Positions 33,427 to 48,397 of a stretch of DNA of 64,000 nucleotides are shown here, one piece after another. Origin of the DNA: Pseudomonadota bacterium (GTDB lineage: Bacteria; Pseudomonadota; Gammaproteobacteria; Burkholderiales; Sulfuriferulaceae); assembly GCA_021845925.1 (NCBI GenBank), contig JAJZUW010000003.1:62001-126000 (forward strand), given 5' to 3'. Positions within the stretch are counted from its first letter, which is position 1, and the number at the start of each line of letters is the position of its first letter. The notes under the pieces were generated by a model. That model searched no databases. It was not told where the DNA came from and worked only from the letters and a program-made list of their open reading frames with translations. The position numbers were made by a program, and so were the translations under genes.

Positions 33427-35439
33427 ATGGTCTCTGTTGTTCATCCGGTTTCTGCTGTGCCCGATCATCTCAACCCTTCGCAACGCGAGGCTGTCAGTTA
33501 TCTCGATGGCCCACTCCTGGTCCTTGCTGGCGCCGGTTCCGGCAAAACCAGAGTCATCACGCAAAAGATTGCCTGGCTCATCGACGGTTGCGGTTATGAA
33601 CCGCGCCAGATTGCCGCCATCACCTTTACCAACAAGGCCGCTCTCGAAATGAAAAGCCGCATGGGCAAACTGTTGCCTGGACGCTCGTTGTCCGGACTGG
33701 TTGTCTGCACCTTTCATTCACTGGGCCTGGACATGTTGCGTCGGGATGCCGTCCGCCTGGGCTACAAGAGCCAGTTTTCCATTCTGGATGCTGCCGACAG
33801 CCAGCAGATTGTCGGCAGCCTGCTGGGCAGTGTCGACCGCCAGGCCTTGCGCAGGGTGCAATCGCGCATCAGCCAGTGGAAAAATGCCGTGATCCCTGCC
33901 GAGCAAGCATTGGCCAACGCCCAGGATGACGCCGAACGGTACGATGCCAACATCTATCGCGCCTATCAGGACACGCTGAAGGCCTATCAGGCCATGGATT
34001 TCGACGATCTGATCCGGCTGCCGGTCGAACTGCTGAGCGAACATGCCGACGTTCTTGAGCACTGGCGACGGCAGATCCGTTACCTGCTGGTCGATGAATA
34101 CCAGGACACCAATGCCTGCCAGTACGCGCTGGTCAAACTCCTGTGTGGACTGTCCGGTGCGCTGACCGCAGTTGGCGACGACGACCAGGCCATCTATGGC
34201 TGGCGTGGCGCAGATTCAGACAATCTGCGTCGTCTGCATGCCGATTTTCCACGCCTGAAAGTCGTCCAGCTGACCCAGAATTACCGTTCTTCCCTGCGCA
34301 TCCTGCAGGCAGCCAACAGCGTCATTGCCAACAATGAACGCATGTATGACAAATCCCTGTGGAGTGAACATGGCGTCGGTGATCCGGTGCAGATTGTCGC
34401 GGCCAAGGACGAACAGGATGAAGCCAGCATGGTGGTAATGCGACTGTTGGCGCACAAATTCGAGCACCGCACACGCTATGCCGATTACGCCATTCTCTAC
34501 CGCAGCAACCACCAGGCCCGTCTGCTGGAGGAAAGCCTGCGTGAAGAAAAAATTCCCTACGAAATGTCCGGCGGACAATCGTTTTTTGACCGGGCCGAGA
34601 TCAAGGATCTGCTCGCCTACATGCGCCTGCTGTCGAATCCGGATGATGATCCGGCATTCATCCGGGCTGCCACGACACCGCGTCGTGGCATTGGCGCCGG
34701 CACACTCGAAAAACTGGGCGAATATGCCGGTTCACGCAACATCAGCCTGTTCGCTGCAGCATTCGAAGCCGGATTTGCTCAACGCGCCGGAGCAGCGCAA
34801 CTGAACGACCTGCTCACGTTCTGCCAGTACATCAACCGGATGGAAGCACGGGTAGCACGCACGCCGGCCGGTGAACTGCTGACAGAACTGGTGCGCGACA
34901 TCGGGTATGAGGCCTGGCTGTTTGACAATGACGAACCGCGCAGGGCGCAGAATCGCTGGAACCAGGTGCAGGAATTCCTCGCCTGGATCAGCCGCAAAGG
35001 CGAAGCCGATGACAAGAATCTCCAGCAGCTAACGCAAACCATTGCGGTGATCAATCTGCTCGACAAGCGACATGACGAAACGGCAGATGTCGTTCGTCTG
35101 TCCACCATTCATGCTGCCAAGGGACTTGAATTCGGCCATGTCTTCCTCATCGGCGTCGAAGAAGATATCCTGCCGCACCGGGAAGCCGTGGAATCCGGCA
35201 TGCTGGAAGAAGAACGCAGGCTGATGTATGTTGCCATCACTCGCGCCCAGCGTTCGCTGACGCTCAGTTACTGCCGCAAGCGCAAGCGCGGCGGCGACTG
35301 GCAGCCATGCGAGCCGTCCCGCTTTGTGGCCGAAATAGACCGTGCCGTTGTCCAGCGCATGGATGAGGCGCCCGCTGCCGAACAATCCCGTGCGCTGGGC
35401 GCACAGAATCTCGCCCGCATCAAGGGCATGTTCAAATAG
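33427..35439 (+). CDS. rep: ATP-dependent DNA helicase Rep (UvrD/Rep family)
   Basis: A superfamily 1A 3'-5' helicase of about 670 residues that helps replication forks pass obstacles. Motifs: LNPSQREAV (Q-like), LAGAGSGKTRVIT (Walker A), ITFTNKAALEMKSRM, LLVDEYQDTNACQY (Walker B), GDDDQAIYGWRGA, LTQNYRSS, STIHAAKGLEFGHVF and RRLMYVAITRAQ. The start is uncertain: ATG 33427 or GTG 33454, neither with a strong ribosome binding site. The TTG at 33388 lies inside the repeat and is unlikely. The 275-bp element ends 31 bp before the ATG and may alter expression. Confidence 0.92.
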   Translation: MVSVVHPVSAVPDHLNPSQREAVSYLDGPLLVLAGAGSGKTRVITQKIAWLIDGCGYEPRQIAAITFTNKAALEMKSRMGKLLPGRSLSGLVVCTFHSLGLDMLRRDAVRLGYKSQFSILDAADSQQIVGSLLGSVDRQALRRVQSRISQWKNAVIPAEQALANAQDDAERYDANIYRAYQDTLKAYQAMDFDDLIRLPVELLSEHADVLEHWRRQIRYLLVDEYQDTNACQYALVKLLCGLSGALTAVGDDDQAIYGWRGADSDNLRRLHADFPRLKVVQLTQNYRSSLRILQAANSVIANNERMYDKSLWSEHGVGDPVQIVAAKDEQDEASMVVMRLLAHKFEHRTRYADYAILYRSNHQARLLEESLREEKIPYEMSGGQSFFDRAEIKDLLAYMRLLSNPDDDPAFIRAATTPRRGIGAGTLEKLGEYAGSRNISLFAAAFEAGFAQRAGAAQLNDLLTFCQYINRMEARVARTPAGELLTELVRDIGYEAWLFDNDEPRRAQNRWNQVQEFLAWISRKGEADDKNLQQLTQTIAVINLLDKRHDETADVVRLSTIHAAKGLEFGHVFLIGVEEDILPHREAVESGMLEEERRLMYVAITRAQRSLTLSYCRKRKRGGDWQPCEPSRFVAEIDRAVVQRMDEAPAAEQSRALGAQNLARIKGMFK

Positions 35440-35549
35440 CGCATTGCGGCCTGTGACGGTTTGCAGAACCCGGGATTCAGGCCAGGCAGTGACCAGAACA
35501 CACCAATCCGGTTTCCTGCCGCCAGAATGGCTGCAACCAATCGCAAGGC

Positions 35550-35879
35550 TCAAAAATTTTCGATCCGAGCCTCATAACGGAAGATGATCAGACGATACAG
35601 ATCATCACCAATCTGGATATGGGTGGATTCACGCCGTTCGAGATCGATGGTGCTGCCGCCCTGGGCCGACATGCCACGAAAACCAAACAGTTGACTGGCT
35701 ACCAGCGAATCCAGAATGGCCTGACATTCATCGGCAGGCAAAACCTTGCCGGTGTTGTCGATCAGGACACACTCCTTGCCATTTCCGGTTTTGCCCGGAT
35801 ACTGGCGTGCTTCCGGATGCAGTGGGTTACTGGTATCAAAATCGCTGAGCGGATCAACGAAAGAAAAGGATGAGTCCAT
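35550..35879 (-). CDS. Small protein of unknown function
   Basis: A 109-residue acidic protein beginning MDSSFSFVDPLSDFD, with AGGA six bases before its ATG. No signal peptide or membrane segment is seen. The middle (ECVLIDNTGKVLPADECQAI) and the end (HIQIGDDLYRLIIFRYEA) look like a compact alpha/beta domain. The upstream open extension to 35990 is not needed. It converges on rep and diverges from the zapB-like/zapA pair. No family was recognised. Confidence 0.6.
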   Translation of the reverse strand: MDSSFSFVDPLSDFDTSNPLHPEARQYPGKTGNGKECVLIDNTGKVLPADECQAILDSLVASQLFGFRGMSAQGGSTIDLERRESTHIQIGDDLYRLIIFRYEARIENF

Positions 35880-36003
35880 GGCAGGTCCTGTGCTGAATAA
35901 CAGTGCCGACTCCAATCCGGCTGGTATCGCTTTTTGATGCCAAACCTGAGAAGTCGCACATGAGTCATTGACGGAATTGAATTTAAGCAATTATAGTACG
36001 AAC

Positions 36004-36204
36004 ATGGATGCCGAACTCAACTCTCTCGAAACCAAACTGGGTCAATTATTGACCCAGTGTCGTTCCCTGCGCCTCGAAAACCAGCGCTTGCGCCAGCAGG
36101 TCGCCGTTGCCAATGACCAGAACAAACAGTTGAAAGAACGGGTGGATCTGGCTTCTGTTCGCCTGGAAGCGTTGCTGGACAGATTGCCAGGAGAACCATC
36201 ATGA
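36004..36204 (+). CDS. Small coiled-coil protein, ZapB/TIGR02449-like
   Basis: A 66-residue almost wholly helical protein (LNSLETKLGQLLTQCRSL, then ENQRLRQQVAVANDQNKQLK) with regular heptads. It immediately precedes zapA and overlaps its start by 4 bp. Small coiled-coil proteins of this type occur before zapA in many proteobacteria and are thought to act in cell division, though evidence is thin. The ATG at 36004 gives the family length. Confidence 0.8.
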   Translation: MDAELNSLETKLGQLLTQCRSLRLENQRLRQQVAVANDQNKQLKERVDLASVRLEALLDRLPGEPS

Positions 36205-36518
36205 CACAAAAGGCTGTCGATCTGTATATCATGGGTCGCGAATACCGGGTTGCCTGCGCCGAGCCGGACCAGGAGGCCCTGATACAGGCCTCGCATTACC
36301 TGGATCTCAAGATGCGCGAAATCCGTGAACAGGGCAAGGTGATCGGCACCGAACGGGTAGCCGTGATGGCTGCGCTCAACATCGCCTTTGAAATGCTTAA
36401 CCGTCCCGCCCAATCTCCGGTTGACATCAGTGACGCGCGGCGTAGAATCGTTTCCATGGAGACGCAGATCGACGAGCTCCTGCGCCCCCAGGACAGCCTG
36501 TTCGGTGCAGACGCCTGA
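36201..36518 (+). CDS. zapA: Cell division protein ZapA
   Basis: Stabilises FtsZ filaments at the division ring. The 105-residue protein begins KAVDLYIMGREYRVACAEP, the ZapA core. The helical section ASHYLDLKMREIREQGKVIG and AALNIAFEMLN follows, and a C-terminal coiled coil ends the protein. It overlaps the coiled-coil gene upstream and is followed by 6S RNA, the conserved zapA-ssrS-5-FCL order. Confidence 0.93.
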   Translation: MTQKAVDLYIMGREYRVACAEPDQEALIQASHYLDLKMREIREQGKVIGTERVAVMAALNIAFEMLNRPAQSPVDISDARRRIVSMETQIDELLRPQDSLFGADA

Positions 36519-36540
36519 TATGCGTTGACATTGTTCTGTG

Positions 36541-36716
36541 TTCCCTGCGGTGTCCGTTCGGGTTGCAAATTCTTTGAACCAATAATTGACGACTGGTTGC
36601 AGTAAATGGTGAAGGCTGTTGTGCGCGTTACAAGTTGATGTGCCTGAGGCGTCCCTGCTGCGACCCCTTGAACCTTCGGTTCAAGATCCGCAACCCAACG
36701 GCATTTGCGGGGGCTC
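36541..36716 (+). ncRNA. ssrS: 6S RNA
   Basis: Regulatory RNA that binds housekeeping RNA polymerase in stationary phase. It lies between zapA and the 5-FCL gene, the conserved location. The ends pair: CCCTGCGG and GGGTTGC near 36543-36566 with GCAACCC and GCGGGGG near 36690-36713. The 3' half contains CCTTGAACCTTCGGTTCAAG, which closely matches the 3' section of E. coli 6S RNA (CCTTGAACCAAGGGTTCAAG). The open bulge would be central, near 36600-36640. Exact ends are approximate; no promoter is assigned. Confidence 0.8.
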
Positions 36717-36726
36717 CCCAACCCCC

Positions 36727-37344
36727 ATGTCCCAGTCCGGCCTGAACCAGACAGACAAGTCTGTGCTGCGCCGGCAGCTGCTGCAGAAACGTCGCGCGCT
36801 GCCTGCCCATGTCCGCCGCCATGCCGAACAAGCCGTTTGCCGTCACTACCGGCAGGCCGGCTGGTTGCTCCGCTTTCACCGCATCGGTGTGTTCATGGCT
36901 TCTGGCAGCGAAATATCCACGCTGCCATTGCTCGACATGCTTCTGGCTGCTGGCAAGCAGGTTTTTTTTCCCCTCATCCCGCATGAACCACGCCTGCGCA
37001 AACTGTGGTTCACCCGTTTGCATGCCGATGCACGCTGGGTGGAAAACCGGCATGGCATTGCCGAACTGGCCCATGCGCATGCCGTACGCGCACGCGATCT
37101 GGACCTGCTGCTGATGCCGCTGGCCGGCTTTGATGCTGCCGGCAATCGCCTGGGCATGGGTGGTGGTTACTATGACGCCAGTCTGGCCTACCTGCGCCAC
37201 CGCCATCATTGGCGCACGCCAACCACCGTTGGCCTGGCATTTGGCTGCCAGGAATTGTCCGTACCGTTACCGGTGGACCCATGGGATGTCCCGTTATCTG
37301 CCTTGCTGACAGAATCGGGTGTGCGGATATTCCGGAAACGCTGA
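36727..37344 (+). CDS. ygfA: 5-formyltetrahydrofolate cyclo-ligase
   Basis: Converts 5-formyl-THF to 5,10-methenyl-THF with ATP. From ATG 36727 it has 205 residues: KSVLRRQLLQKRRALP at the start, LLLMPLAGFDAAGNRLGMGGGYYD as the nucleotide- and substrate-binding signature. DPWDVPLSALLTE is near the end. A longer frame starts inside the 6S RNA and is rejected. Its pairing with ssrS is conserved across proteobacteria. Confidence 0.93.
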   Translation: MSQSGLNQTDKSVLRRQLLQKRRALPAHVRRHAEQAVCRHYRQAGWLLRFHRIGVFMASGSEISTLPLLDMLLAAGKQVFFPLIPHEPRLRKLWFTRLHADARWVENRHGIAELAHAHAVRARDLDLLLMPLAGFDAAGNRLGMGGGYYDASLAYLRHRHHWRTPTTVGLAFGCQELSVPLPVDPWDVPLSALLTESGVRIFRKR

Positions 37345-37736
37345 ATTCGCAGTTTTTTGTGCTGCCGCTCTTGACGACTTGGTCATTGTCCGGGTGATTT
37401 ACGCACATTTTTCCAAGATGACAAAACGAAGCACAATTTTCGTGTCATGACACACAAAAAAAATTTATCTTTTTGATTTTTAATGACTATTACGACTGCA
37501 AATTTTTTGATCGATTTAGCAAAATCCTTGATGGAACGGGGGTTTTGCGAAATATGGTCAAATTACCCACATAATTATCCACAAGTTGTGTGGGTAACTG
37601 AAAAACCGCTTTTCAATGAAGAAACTACCTTCGTTTGTTAAACAATTTTGCCAGATTTTTCCGGAATGGCGAGATCGGGCGAACTCTTGACAATTCCGGC
37701 AAATGCAGTGGCTGTGGTCACCGGACCTGTCGACAA
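37345..37736. other. AT-rich gap between convergent genes, with DnaA-box cluster
   Basis: Two genes end at this 392-bp gap, so no promoter is required, yet it is strikingly AT-rich compared with its surroundings (about 37430-37545, with runs such as AAAAAAAATTTATC). It contains the DnaA-box-like group listed separately and a TTGTTAAACAA palindrome near 37637. No protein gene or strong terminator is evident. Confidence 0.6.
37399..37597. other. DnaA-box cluster, origin-like region
   Basis: Four 9-mers resemble the DnaA box TTATNCACA. TTACGCACA is at 37399-37407 and TTACCCACA at 37563-37571. The perfect TTATCCACA is at 37575-37583. TTACCCACA recurs on the minus strand at 37589-37597. The last three are within 35 bp. 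An AT-rich stretch with T-runs and a GATC lies between the first box and the others, like a DNA-unwinding element. This could be a chromosomal origin, a DnaA-titrating site, or coincidence. No dnaA or dnaN gene is in the window. Confidence 0.5.
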
Positions 37737-38804
37737 TCAGTCAGCATGCCAGGCCGGGCTCAACCGATGCACTGCTTCAACCAGAGCCGCCACGTTTTCA
37801 GGTGTTGCCTGTGGTGTGATCCCATGCCCCAGATTGAACACATGACCATGGCCATGACCAAAACTGGCCAGTGTGCGTGATACTTCGGTTTCAATGGTGG
37901 CCGGGTCGGTCAGCATGACTGCAGGATCCAGATTACCCTGCAACGCTACCTGGTCACCAACCCGCCGACGCGCGCTGCCCAGATCACAGGTCCAGTCCAG
38001 GCCAAGGGCATCACAGCCGGTAGCTGCCATCGATTCCAGCCAGAGCCCCCCACCTTTGGTAAACAGGACCACCGGAATACGGCGGCCTTCCCGTTCGCGC
38101 ACCAGCCCGCGCACCACCTGCTGCATGTAAGCCAGCGAAAAATCATGATAGGCAGTATGTGAAAGGGCTCCGCCCCAGGTGTCAAAAATCATCACGGCCT
38201 GGGCACCGGCTTCGGTCTGGGCATTGAGATAATCGGTGACAGCGCGCGCGTTGACCGTGAGAATATGATGCAGCAGATCCGGACGCTGATAGAGCATTTT
38301 CTTGGTCAGCGCGAAATCGGTGCCGCCTTGGCCTTCAATCATGTAACAGGCCAGGGTGAACGGACTGCCCGAAAACCCGATCAGCGGTACGCTGCCGTCC
38401 AGCGCGTGGCGAATCTGGCGTACAGCATCGGTAACATAGGACAGACTGCTGGCCGGATCAGGGGCCTGCAGATCGCGGATTTCCCATTCTTCCCGCAGCG
38501 GACGCTCGAATTTCGGGCCCTCGCCAGCGACAAAATGCAGACCGAGACCCATCGCATCCGGAATCGTCAGGATATCCGAAAACAAAATTGCGGCATCCAG
38601 CGGAAAACGGGCCAACGGCTGCATGGTCACTTCCGTGGCCAGGTCGGGTGATTTGCACAGACTCAGAAAATCACCGGCGCGAGCGCGGGTCTGATTGTAC
38701 TCGGGCAGGTAGCGACCAGCCTGACGCATGATCCAGATCGGGGTACGCTCGGTTGGCTGACGCAACAGTGCGCGCAGGAAGATGTCGTTGTGCAGATGGC
38801 TCAT
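37737..38804 (-). CDS. hemE: Uroporphyrinogen decarboxylase
   Basis: Decarboxylates uroporphyrinogen III to coproporphyrinogen III in heme synthesis. From [17 protein letters not shown] it has 355 residues. Family signatures are [15 protein letters not shown] and the catalytic-loop aspartate in [29 protein letters not shown] and [16 protein letters not shown] are also present. It follows gltD by 27 bp on the same strand and is probably the last gene of the glt transcript. Confidence 0.97.
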   Translation of the reverse strand: MSHLHNDIFLRALLRQPTERTPIWIMRQAGRYLPEYNQTRARAGDFLSLCKSPDLATEVTMQPLARFPLDAAILFSDILTIPDAMGLGLHFVAGEGPKFERPLREEWEIRDLQAPDPASSLSYVTDAVRQIRHALDGSVPLIGFSGSPFTLACYMIEGQGGTDFALTKKMLYQRPDLLHHILTVNARAVTDYLNAQTEAGAQAVMIFDTWGGALSHTAYHDFSLAYMQQVVRGLVREREGRRIPVVLFTKGGGLWLESMAATGCDALGLDWTCDLGSARRRVGDQVALQGNLDPAVMLTDPATIETEVSRTLASFGHGHGHVFNLGHGITPQATPENVAALVEAVHRLSPAWHAD

Positions 38805-38831
38805 GGTCTCGTCATTCGTCAATGGATAGTC

Positions 38832-44683
<5,852 letters not shown>

Positions 44684-44823
44684 TGGCAATTCTGGAAAGT
44701 CAGGGCGAAATAGTCGGGATTCTACTCCTGTCGAGGGGGTGGCTGCAATGGCGACGCCACAATCGCAAAAGCACCGGCTGTCTCCGGAATGCGTCATTTC
44801 GGTCAGACCAGCCTCCCGCCAGA

Positions 44824-44841
44824 TCGTCAGCTACGCGTCAT
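44824..44841 (+). promoter_or_regulatory. Possible Pho box upstream of exbD
   Basis: TCGTCAG and GCGTCAT are spaced by 4 bp, giving the 11-bp period of PhoB direct repeats (consensus CTGTCAT, 4 bp, CTGTCAT). The core GTCA is present in both. It lies 89 bp before exbD. The match is partial; the phosphoesterase in the operon makes it worth noting. Confidence 0.3.
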
Positions 44842-44929
44842 AAAAGATTCACCCCATTTCAGTCTTTCTTTCATTTTTGACTGACAGAATGCCGGCTTTC
44901 GTTAGAAACTTGTCAGAAAGAGATGGGCC

Positions 44930-45334
44930 ATGTTCTGGAATGAGGAGCCGAAGCGGTCAGCCCGGATCGAATTGATTCCGATGATCGACGTGATGATGTT
45001 CCTGCTGGTGTTTTTTGTCCTGATCAGCCTCAACGTGATTCCGGCCAAGGGCGTCAAAACCGAATTGCCGGCCTCTTCACAGCGGGAAACCATCAAGCCG
45101 GCCCGCCACCTGGTTGTGGTGATTGCGCGCTCTGGCCAGATTTCCATGGGCAACCAGCAGTACAGCCTGCCTCAACTGGCGCAGCAACTCACCACTGAAC
45201 GCAAGACTGTTGACCATGTGGACATGGTTGTCAGTGGTGACAAAGGCGTGGACATGCAGGCGCTGATCGATGTCATGGATGCGGCTAGAGCTGCCGGCAT
45301 CACGGACGTATCGATTGCCAGCAAAGCACGCTGA
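44930..45334 (+). CDS. exbD: TonB-system proton channel subunit ExbD
   Basis: Inner-membrane partner of ExbB that couples the proton gradient to TonB. The 134-residue protein has one membrane helix with the essential aspartate in IELIPMIDVMMFLLVFFVL and a periplasmic domain ending VSIASKAR. AAAGAG lies upstream of the ATG. It is the first gene of exbD-tonB-receptor-exbB-phosphoesterase, an unusual order because exbB normally comes before exbD. Confidence 0.9.
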   Translation: MFWNEEPKRSARIELIPMIDVMMFLLVFFVLISLNVIPAKGVKTELPASSQRETIKPARHLVVVIARSGQISMGNQQYSLPQLAQQLTTERKTVDHVDMVVSGDKGVDMQALIDVMDAARAAGITDVSIASKAR

Positions 45335-45338
45335 CCAT

Positions 45339-46031
45339 ATGCTTTCTTTCGTCTTTCACAACCGTGACAAAACGGCAGCAATGGCAGCCTTGCTGCTGGC
45401 CGGACTGCTGATGCTGTTGCAGAGCATTTTTGTCATCCAGCGTGTCTCCGCCCCGCAACCTCCGATGCAGGTTCGCCTGGTCGATCTGCCCAAGCCACCA
45501 GAGCCTGTGCCACCCAAACCGGTACCGGTCACGCCAGCGCCTCCACGCCCGGTCACGCCTCGCCCGGTGGTGCAACACCAGCCGGCAGTCAAGACCCCAC
45601 TACCCGTGAAGCCTTCACCGGCACCAGCTCCGGCGTCGGTTGTGGCAGCACCACCAACCCAGGCTCCTGCGCCAGTTGCAGCACCCGTGACCCCAAACGC
45701 ACCGCCAGTGCAACAGGGCCCCACCGAAGATGCCGCTGGTGAAGAAGCCTTTGCTGCCGGGGTGCGCGCCAGCATCGAAGAACAGAAAACCTATCCGATG
45801 GCAGCCCGGCAAACCGGCATTTCCGGCACCGTCGACATTCGTTACGTGCTCTCGCGCAGCGGCAAGCTGCTGTCGGCCGAAGTTGCCGTGTCGTCCGGCT
45901 CTCCGCTGCTCGACCGGGCTGCCTTGCGCGCCGTGCAGGACGCCGTTTTCAGTCCCATGAAGGCCACCTTCTGGCCCGGCCAGAACCAGAAAGAATTCCA
46001 TACCAAAGTTGTATTCAAGCTGATTGATTAG
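45339..46031 (+). CDS. tonB: TonB energy-transducing protein
   Basis: Spans the periplasm and energises the outer-membrane receptor. From ATG 45339 it has 230 residues. One N-terminal membrane helix (MAALLLAGLLMLLQSIFVI) and a long Pro-rich linker (PKPPEPVPPKPVPVTPAP and further) come first. A C-terminal TonB domain follows (ISGTVDIRYVLSRSGKLLSA, SGSPLLDRAALRAVQDAVF, ending KVVFKLID). It is 4 bp after exbD. A second TonB is encoded at 62756. Confidence 0.93.
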   Translation: MLSFVFHNRDKTAAMAALLLAGLLMLLQSIFVIQRVSAPQPPMQVRLVDLPKPPEPVPPKPVPVTPAPPRPVTPRPVVQHQPAVKTPLPVKPSPAPAPASVVAAPPTQAPAPVAAPVTPNAPPVQQGPTEDAAGEEAFAAGVRASIEEQKTYPMAARQTGISGTVDIRYVLSRSGKLLSAEVAVSSGSPLLDRAALRAVQDAVFSPMKATFWPGQNQKEFHTKVVFKLID

Positions 46032-46054
46032 TTTATTAACCCAGGGAGTCACCA

Positions 46055-48289
46055 ATGCAAAACGTGAAACTCAAACCTGTACAGGCAGCCGTCATGCTGG
46101 CTTGCCTGTGCATTTCCGGTCTGGCGCAGGCGGATAACGGGGCTGTTACGACCCAGGACGTGTCCGTGCTCGGCCAGGGCGCAACCCGCGAAACCGAAAC
46201 CCTGACCCAGGCAGACCTGCAGATCGAGGCCGCCGGCACCAACCCGCTGAAGGCTCTGGAAATCCTGCCTGGCGTCCAGTTCGACTCATCCGACCCCTGG
46301 GGCAACTACGAGTGGTCCGAACAGATCACCATCCGCGGCTTCAACCAGAACCAGCTCGGCTTCACCCTGGATGGCATTCCGCTTGGCGACATGAGTTACG
46401 GCAACAACAATGGTCTGAGCATTGGTCGTGCCATTGCGCCGGAAAACATTTCCACAGTGTCGGTTGCCCAGGGCACCGGCGCTCTGGGGACTGCGTCAAC
46501 CAGCAACCTGGGTGGCACGGTTGAATTCACCTCCAGCGATCCACGCGCCAAGGCGGGCGTCGAGACCATGCTGACCGGCGGCGACAGCTCGACCGGCCGC
46601 GTTTTCCTGCGGGTGGACACGGGCACCTTCAGCCAGGGCAATACCACCGCCAAGGCTTATTTCAGCTACTCGAACGACAGCACCGACAAATGGAAGGGCT
46701 GGGGTTCGCAAAAACAGCAACTGTGGAATGGCAAGCTGGTGTTCAATGTCGGCAACAGCAGCAAGATCTCGCTGTTTGGCGACATTTCGCATCGCGATGA
46801 AACCGACTACGCCGACCTGTCCCTGCAAAGCGCAGCTCTGCTTGGTTTCGGCTTTGACAACTACGCTCCCAACTGGAATCGCGCCGTGAATGCTGCCAAT
46901 GGCGTTTACACCGGCGGCGTGCAGAATCTGCCTGATCCGCTGGACGCAGCCTACTATCTCGGTCGCGGCCTGCGTGATGACGAACTCACCGGCCTGACCG
47001 GCGATTTCCGCCTGTCCGACAGCGTGCAGTTCAAGGCTGTGCTGTACACCCACCACAACCGTGGCGAAGGACAATGGTATACCCCGTACACACCGTCTTC
47101 CACGTCTGTGCCAATCTCGGTGCGAACCACCGAATACGGCATCCGTCGCGAAGGTATCAATGCTTCGGTGACCTGGCAGGCCAACGATGTCAACACAGTG
47201 GCTGGCGGTCTCTGGCTTGAACACAACGTGCATGATCTGGCTCGGCGCTTTTATGCCATCAATGGTCCGGTCGACACCGATTACTACCTGACCAATCCGT
47301 TCTACACCCAGTTCCAGCAGCAGTTTGTGATCGATACCCGTCAACTGTGGGCCCAGGACACCCTGTCGCTGCTGAACGACCGTCTGACGCTGGTCATCGG
47401 CGCAAAATCGCCTGATGTCACCATCAGTTCCACCAACTATGTCGGCAACCTGGCTGCCGGTTCGATCAGTTCCAGCGGATTCCTGCCACAGGCCAGCATG
47501 AACTACCAGATCGACAGGCACAATGAAGTGTTTGCCACGGTGGCGGAAAACCAGCGCGCTTTCCAGCCGGGCATTTCCGGTCCGTTCTCGGCAACCCAGA
47601 CCACATTCAATTCGATTGCGCCCGGACTCAAGCCGGAAACATCGATTGAAGAAGACCTGGGCGTGCGCACGCACCAGAAAAACCTGGAAGCTTCGTTCGA
47701 CCTGTACAACGTGGATTTCAAGAACCGTCTGCTGACCATCAGCCAGTGTGCCGGCATCGTGGGTTGTGCCAATGCGCTGGCCAACGTGGGATCGGTGAAC
47801 ACCAAGGGCATGGAAGCCGCCGTGCGCTGGTTGCCGGTGGATCACTTCTCGGTGATGAACAGCCTGACCTACAACAACTCCCAGTACCAATCCGATTACA
47901 ACAACGGGGGTACGCTGGTCGCAACAGCCGGCAAAACCGTGGTTGATGCGCCGAAATGGATGTATGCGCTGCGCTTCGGCTACGAAAAAGATGGTTTCTT
48001 CGGCGATCTGACGGGTAAATACACTGGATCACGCTATATCACCTACCTGAACGATGCCCAGGTTCCATCATTCTGGGTGTGGGATCTCAGCGCAGGCTAC
48101 AAGCAGGATCATCTGGGTCCGGTCCAGGATTTCCGCATTCAGCTGAATGTGGTCAACCTGCTCAACAAGGACTACTTCAGCTCGCTGGGTACAAACGGTT
48201 ATGTTGCTTCCGATCCGACCGGAGCGTACTACACGTTGCAGGCTGGAGCACCACGCATGGCGTTCCTGACCCTGAGCGGCCGGTATTGA
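46055..48289 (+). CDS. TonB-dependent outer-membrane receptor
   Basis: A 744-residue receptor. The signal peptide ends in ISGLAQA, and a TonB-box-like stretch (TTQDVSVLGQG) follows. A plug domain with PLKALEILPGVQFDSSDPWG and TIRGFNQNQLGFTLDGIPLG leads to a 22-strand-type barrel ending in an aromatic residue (FLTLSGRY). Its position with its own tonB and exb genes and a phosphoesterase suggests import of one substrate class, possibly a phosphorylated compound or its metal complex. The substrate is not known. Confidence 0.93.
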   Translation: MQNVKLKPVQAAVMLACLCISGLAQADNGAVTTQDVSVLGQGATRETETLTQADLQIEAAGTNPLKALEILPGVQFDSSDPWGNYEWSEQITIRGFNQNQLGFTLDGIPLGDMSYGNNNGLSIGRAIAPENISTVSVAQGTGALGTASTSNLGGTVEFTSSDPRAKAGVETMLTGGDSSTGRVFLRVDTGTFSQGNTTAKAYFSYSNDSTDKWKGWGSQKQQLWNGKLVFNVGNSSKISLFGDISHRDETDYADLSLQSAALLGFGFDNYAPNWNRAVNAANGVYTGGVQNLPDPLDAAYYLGRGLRDDELTGLTGDFRLSDSVQFKAVLYTHHNRGEGQWYTPYTPSSTSVPISVRTTEYGIRREGINASVTWQANDVNTVAGGLWLEHNVHDLARRFYAINGPVDTDYYLTNPFYTQFQQQFVIDTRQLWAQDTLSLLNDRLTLVIGAKSPDVTISSTNYVGNLAAGSISSSGFLPQASMNYQIDRHNEVFATVAENQRAFQPGISGPFSATQTTFNSIAPGLKPETSIEEDLGVRTHQKNLEASFDLYNVDFKNRLLTISQCAGIVGCANALANVGSVNTKGMEAAVRWLPVDHFSVMNSLTYNNSQYQSDYNNGGTLVATAGKTVVDAPKWMYALRFGYEKDGFFGDLTGKYTGSRYITYLNDAQVPSFWVWDLSAGYKQDHLGPVQDFRIQLNVVNLLNKDYFSSLGTNGYVASDPTGAYYTLQAGAPRMAFLTLSGRY

Positions 48290-48302
48290 TCTGTTGAACG
48301 AC

Positions 48303-48366
48303 TGCCCGGCCTTGCGCCGGGCAACCCGGAAGATACCGGATGGGCTGTTGACCAGCCCATCGGATA
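48303..48366 (+). other. Two hairpins between receptor gene and exbB
   Basis: TGCCCGGC/GCCGGGCA (48303-48323, 5-base loop) is a perfect 8-bp stem. GATGGGCTG/CAGCCCATC (48339-48361) is a perfect 9-bp stem that extends further with mismatches. No T-run follows. They could slow decay or attenuate transcription so that exbB and the phosphoesterase are made at levels different from the receptor. Confidence 0.55.
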
Positions 48367-48397
48367 TCTCCTGATGACTGATGCGAAAGGAACAATG

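Noticed and set aside
36525-36530. TTGACA as the -35 box of 6S RNA
   Set aside because: A 17-bp spacer would put the -10 and the start inside the closing stem of 6S RNA, so it is not compatible with the RNA ends.
45480-45700. Tandem repeats in the tonB gene
   Set aside because: The repetitive look comes from the Pro-rich linker normal for TonB; there is no exact DNA repeat unit.
46496-47890. A 464-codon minus-strand frame
   Set aside because: Antisense to the TonB-dependent receptor; no recognisable domain.
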